Of a DNA stretch of 64,000 nt, positions 63,066 to 64,000 are shown one piece after another. The notes under the pieces are model-generated. The model did not search any database. It had not been told where the DNA came from and saw nothing but the letters and a program-made list of their open reading frames with translations. Location: NCBI GenBank assembly GCA_002633025.1, contig NMRB01000122.1, positions 151,817 through 215,816 on the forward strand. The letters are read 5' to 3'. Both the position numbers and the translations under genes were made by a program. The first letter of the stretch is position 1; each line of letters opens with the position of its first letter. This stretch comes from Notospermus geniculatus (lineage: Eukaryota > Nemertea > Pilidiophora > Heteronemertea > Lineidae).

Positions 63066-64000
63066 GCATTGTTTGATTAGCTAGGCTTTAATAATGGAAT
63101 AATCCTCGCTAAACGTTGGCATAGGCCTAACGAGGCCATTGTGGAAGCTCACTAATGTTTGAACTTGTCAGAAACTTGTATCGTACATACATGGCAAGGA
63201 CACTTCCTTCATGAGACGAATTTCTCATCATTGTCATCAGTCTGGTTCACACTTCACTGAAACCAAGTACATGTGCATCAATAGTGTATAATCTACAGCC
63301 ACTCTTGGTCTAGTTCTCCTGGAACCCATCCCATCATCTGTCTCTCAATAACAAGCTTTTCCCACCCTAATTGACATTTTATCCCGGCTAAACGGCAAAC
63401 TAACTCATCATTATAGAATAAAATATTTGTATTACCCTTATGATTGCCTTGTTAACACCCGTCTTCATCAATAAACTTGTTTTTAACAGCGCTGATTAGT
63501 GCCGGCGCCCTCTATCTCGTTATTAGTAAATCACATCAAGATATTAATGGTACTTCATTAACGAGTAATTGCGTTCTCTGAAAACAAACACAACACCGCC
63601 GACGAAATGAAGAAGGCTTTCACGGGCTAATTGACGTTCGGCGTGGCTAAACAACAGGATATCATTATGGAATGATAATATTTGTTCTGTCCTTGTGGCG
63701 TCAAGTTTATTGAGAGTCGTCAGAGTCGATATCAAGTGATTGGTTGATCTAGTGGTTGAGTCGCCCTGCCCTCTATTAGACATGAAAAGAACTAAAATAT
63801 ATCCTGCTAGAATCCTGATAGCTTTGTGGTGATCACGTACCTTTAAGGTACTGTCACACTGAAGTAGTTCTCAAAACGTCCTGCCCCGTCCTAAAAAATC
63901 GTAAAACAGGCTAGAACGTGTAACGTTGGCCAAATTAAATGCCTCGAAGTTCTGGAGCACCCTTCCTGTCCGAGCCTGGTACATGAAGTTCGTAAAAAGA
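63066..64000. other. No gene supported
   Basis: Single-copy DNA. CTGATAGCTTTGTGGTGATC at about 63808 may be a last trace of a SINE-T A box. A 79-codon minus frame has no recognised domain. Confidence 0.4.

Noticed and set aside
1-64000. Retrovirus or LINE reverse transcriptase
   Set aside because: I looked for the usual YADD/YVDD context and long frames and found none; all elements here appear non-autonomous.

Overview
The window looks like intergenic, repeat-saturated nuclear DNA from an animal, most likely a marine invertebrate. The grounds are abundant polymerase III derived SINEs (tRNA-type and 5S rRNA-type), many short inverted-repeat elements, moderate GC, the frequent words ACATGTA and TAGGCCTA, and assembly gaps typical of a shotgun scaffold. 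I cannot name the species; a deuterostome such as an echinoderm, hemichordate or lancelet is a guess. I found no protein-coding gene I can support: the open frames are short, carry no recognisable domain, and nearly all lie on repeats. There is no rRNA gene, no intact tRNA gene and no CRISPR.

Layout. 1-18332: single-copy DNA interrupted by about ten copies of one tRNA-derived SINE (called SINE-T here), GGATCC-type inverted-repeat transposons, minisatellites and MITEs. 18333-31066 and about 31684-47395: two tandem copies (A and B) of one 12.7-15.7 kb block, alike over long runs but differing by large insertions. They look like two haplotypes left side by side by the assembler, although a real tandem duplication is not excluded. 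37.4-43.7 kb: B contains a 642-base gap and a one-base N join at 42514, after which 1,114 bases match A exactly. 47.4-64 kb: more single-copy DNA with SINEs, palindromic elements, a second gap (51519-52081), a 301-base tandem repeat and nested transposons.

The biology is in the mobile elements. Comparing A with B gives filled and empty sites for several non-autonomous elements: a 1,151-bp element with a 6-bp target duplication (26704-27854), a 1,447-bp element made of CCAGTGT words (33437-34883), two small MITEs (19154-19295, 22389-22561) and a GGATCC element (30671-30941). The GGATCC family has 5-bp target duplications at five independent sites. Three SINE types coexist: SINE-T (tRNA head, about 280 bp), a composite of tRNA-like and 5S rRNA-like promoter parts often arranged as tandem dimers (SINE-5S), and SINE-C (tRNA head plus a shared body ending CACCCAGGTGTA). 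Parts of the SINE-T body recur behind an unrelated tRNA-like head at 47427-47610, and the SINE-C body recurs in a second family at 53650-53998, so module swapping between SINEs is a main theme. Two repeat families also carry clean matches to animal CTCF and nuclear-receptor binding sites.
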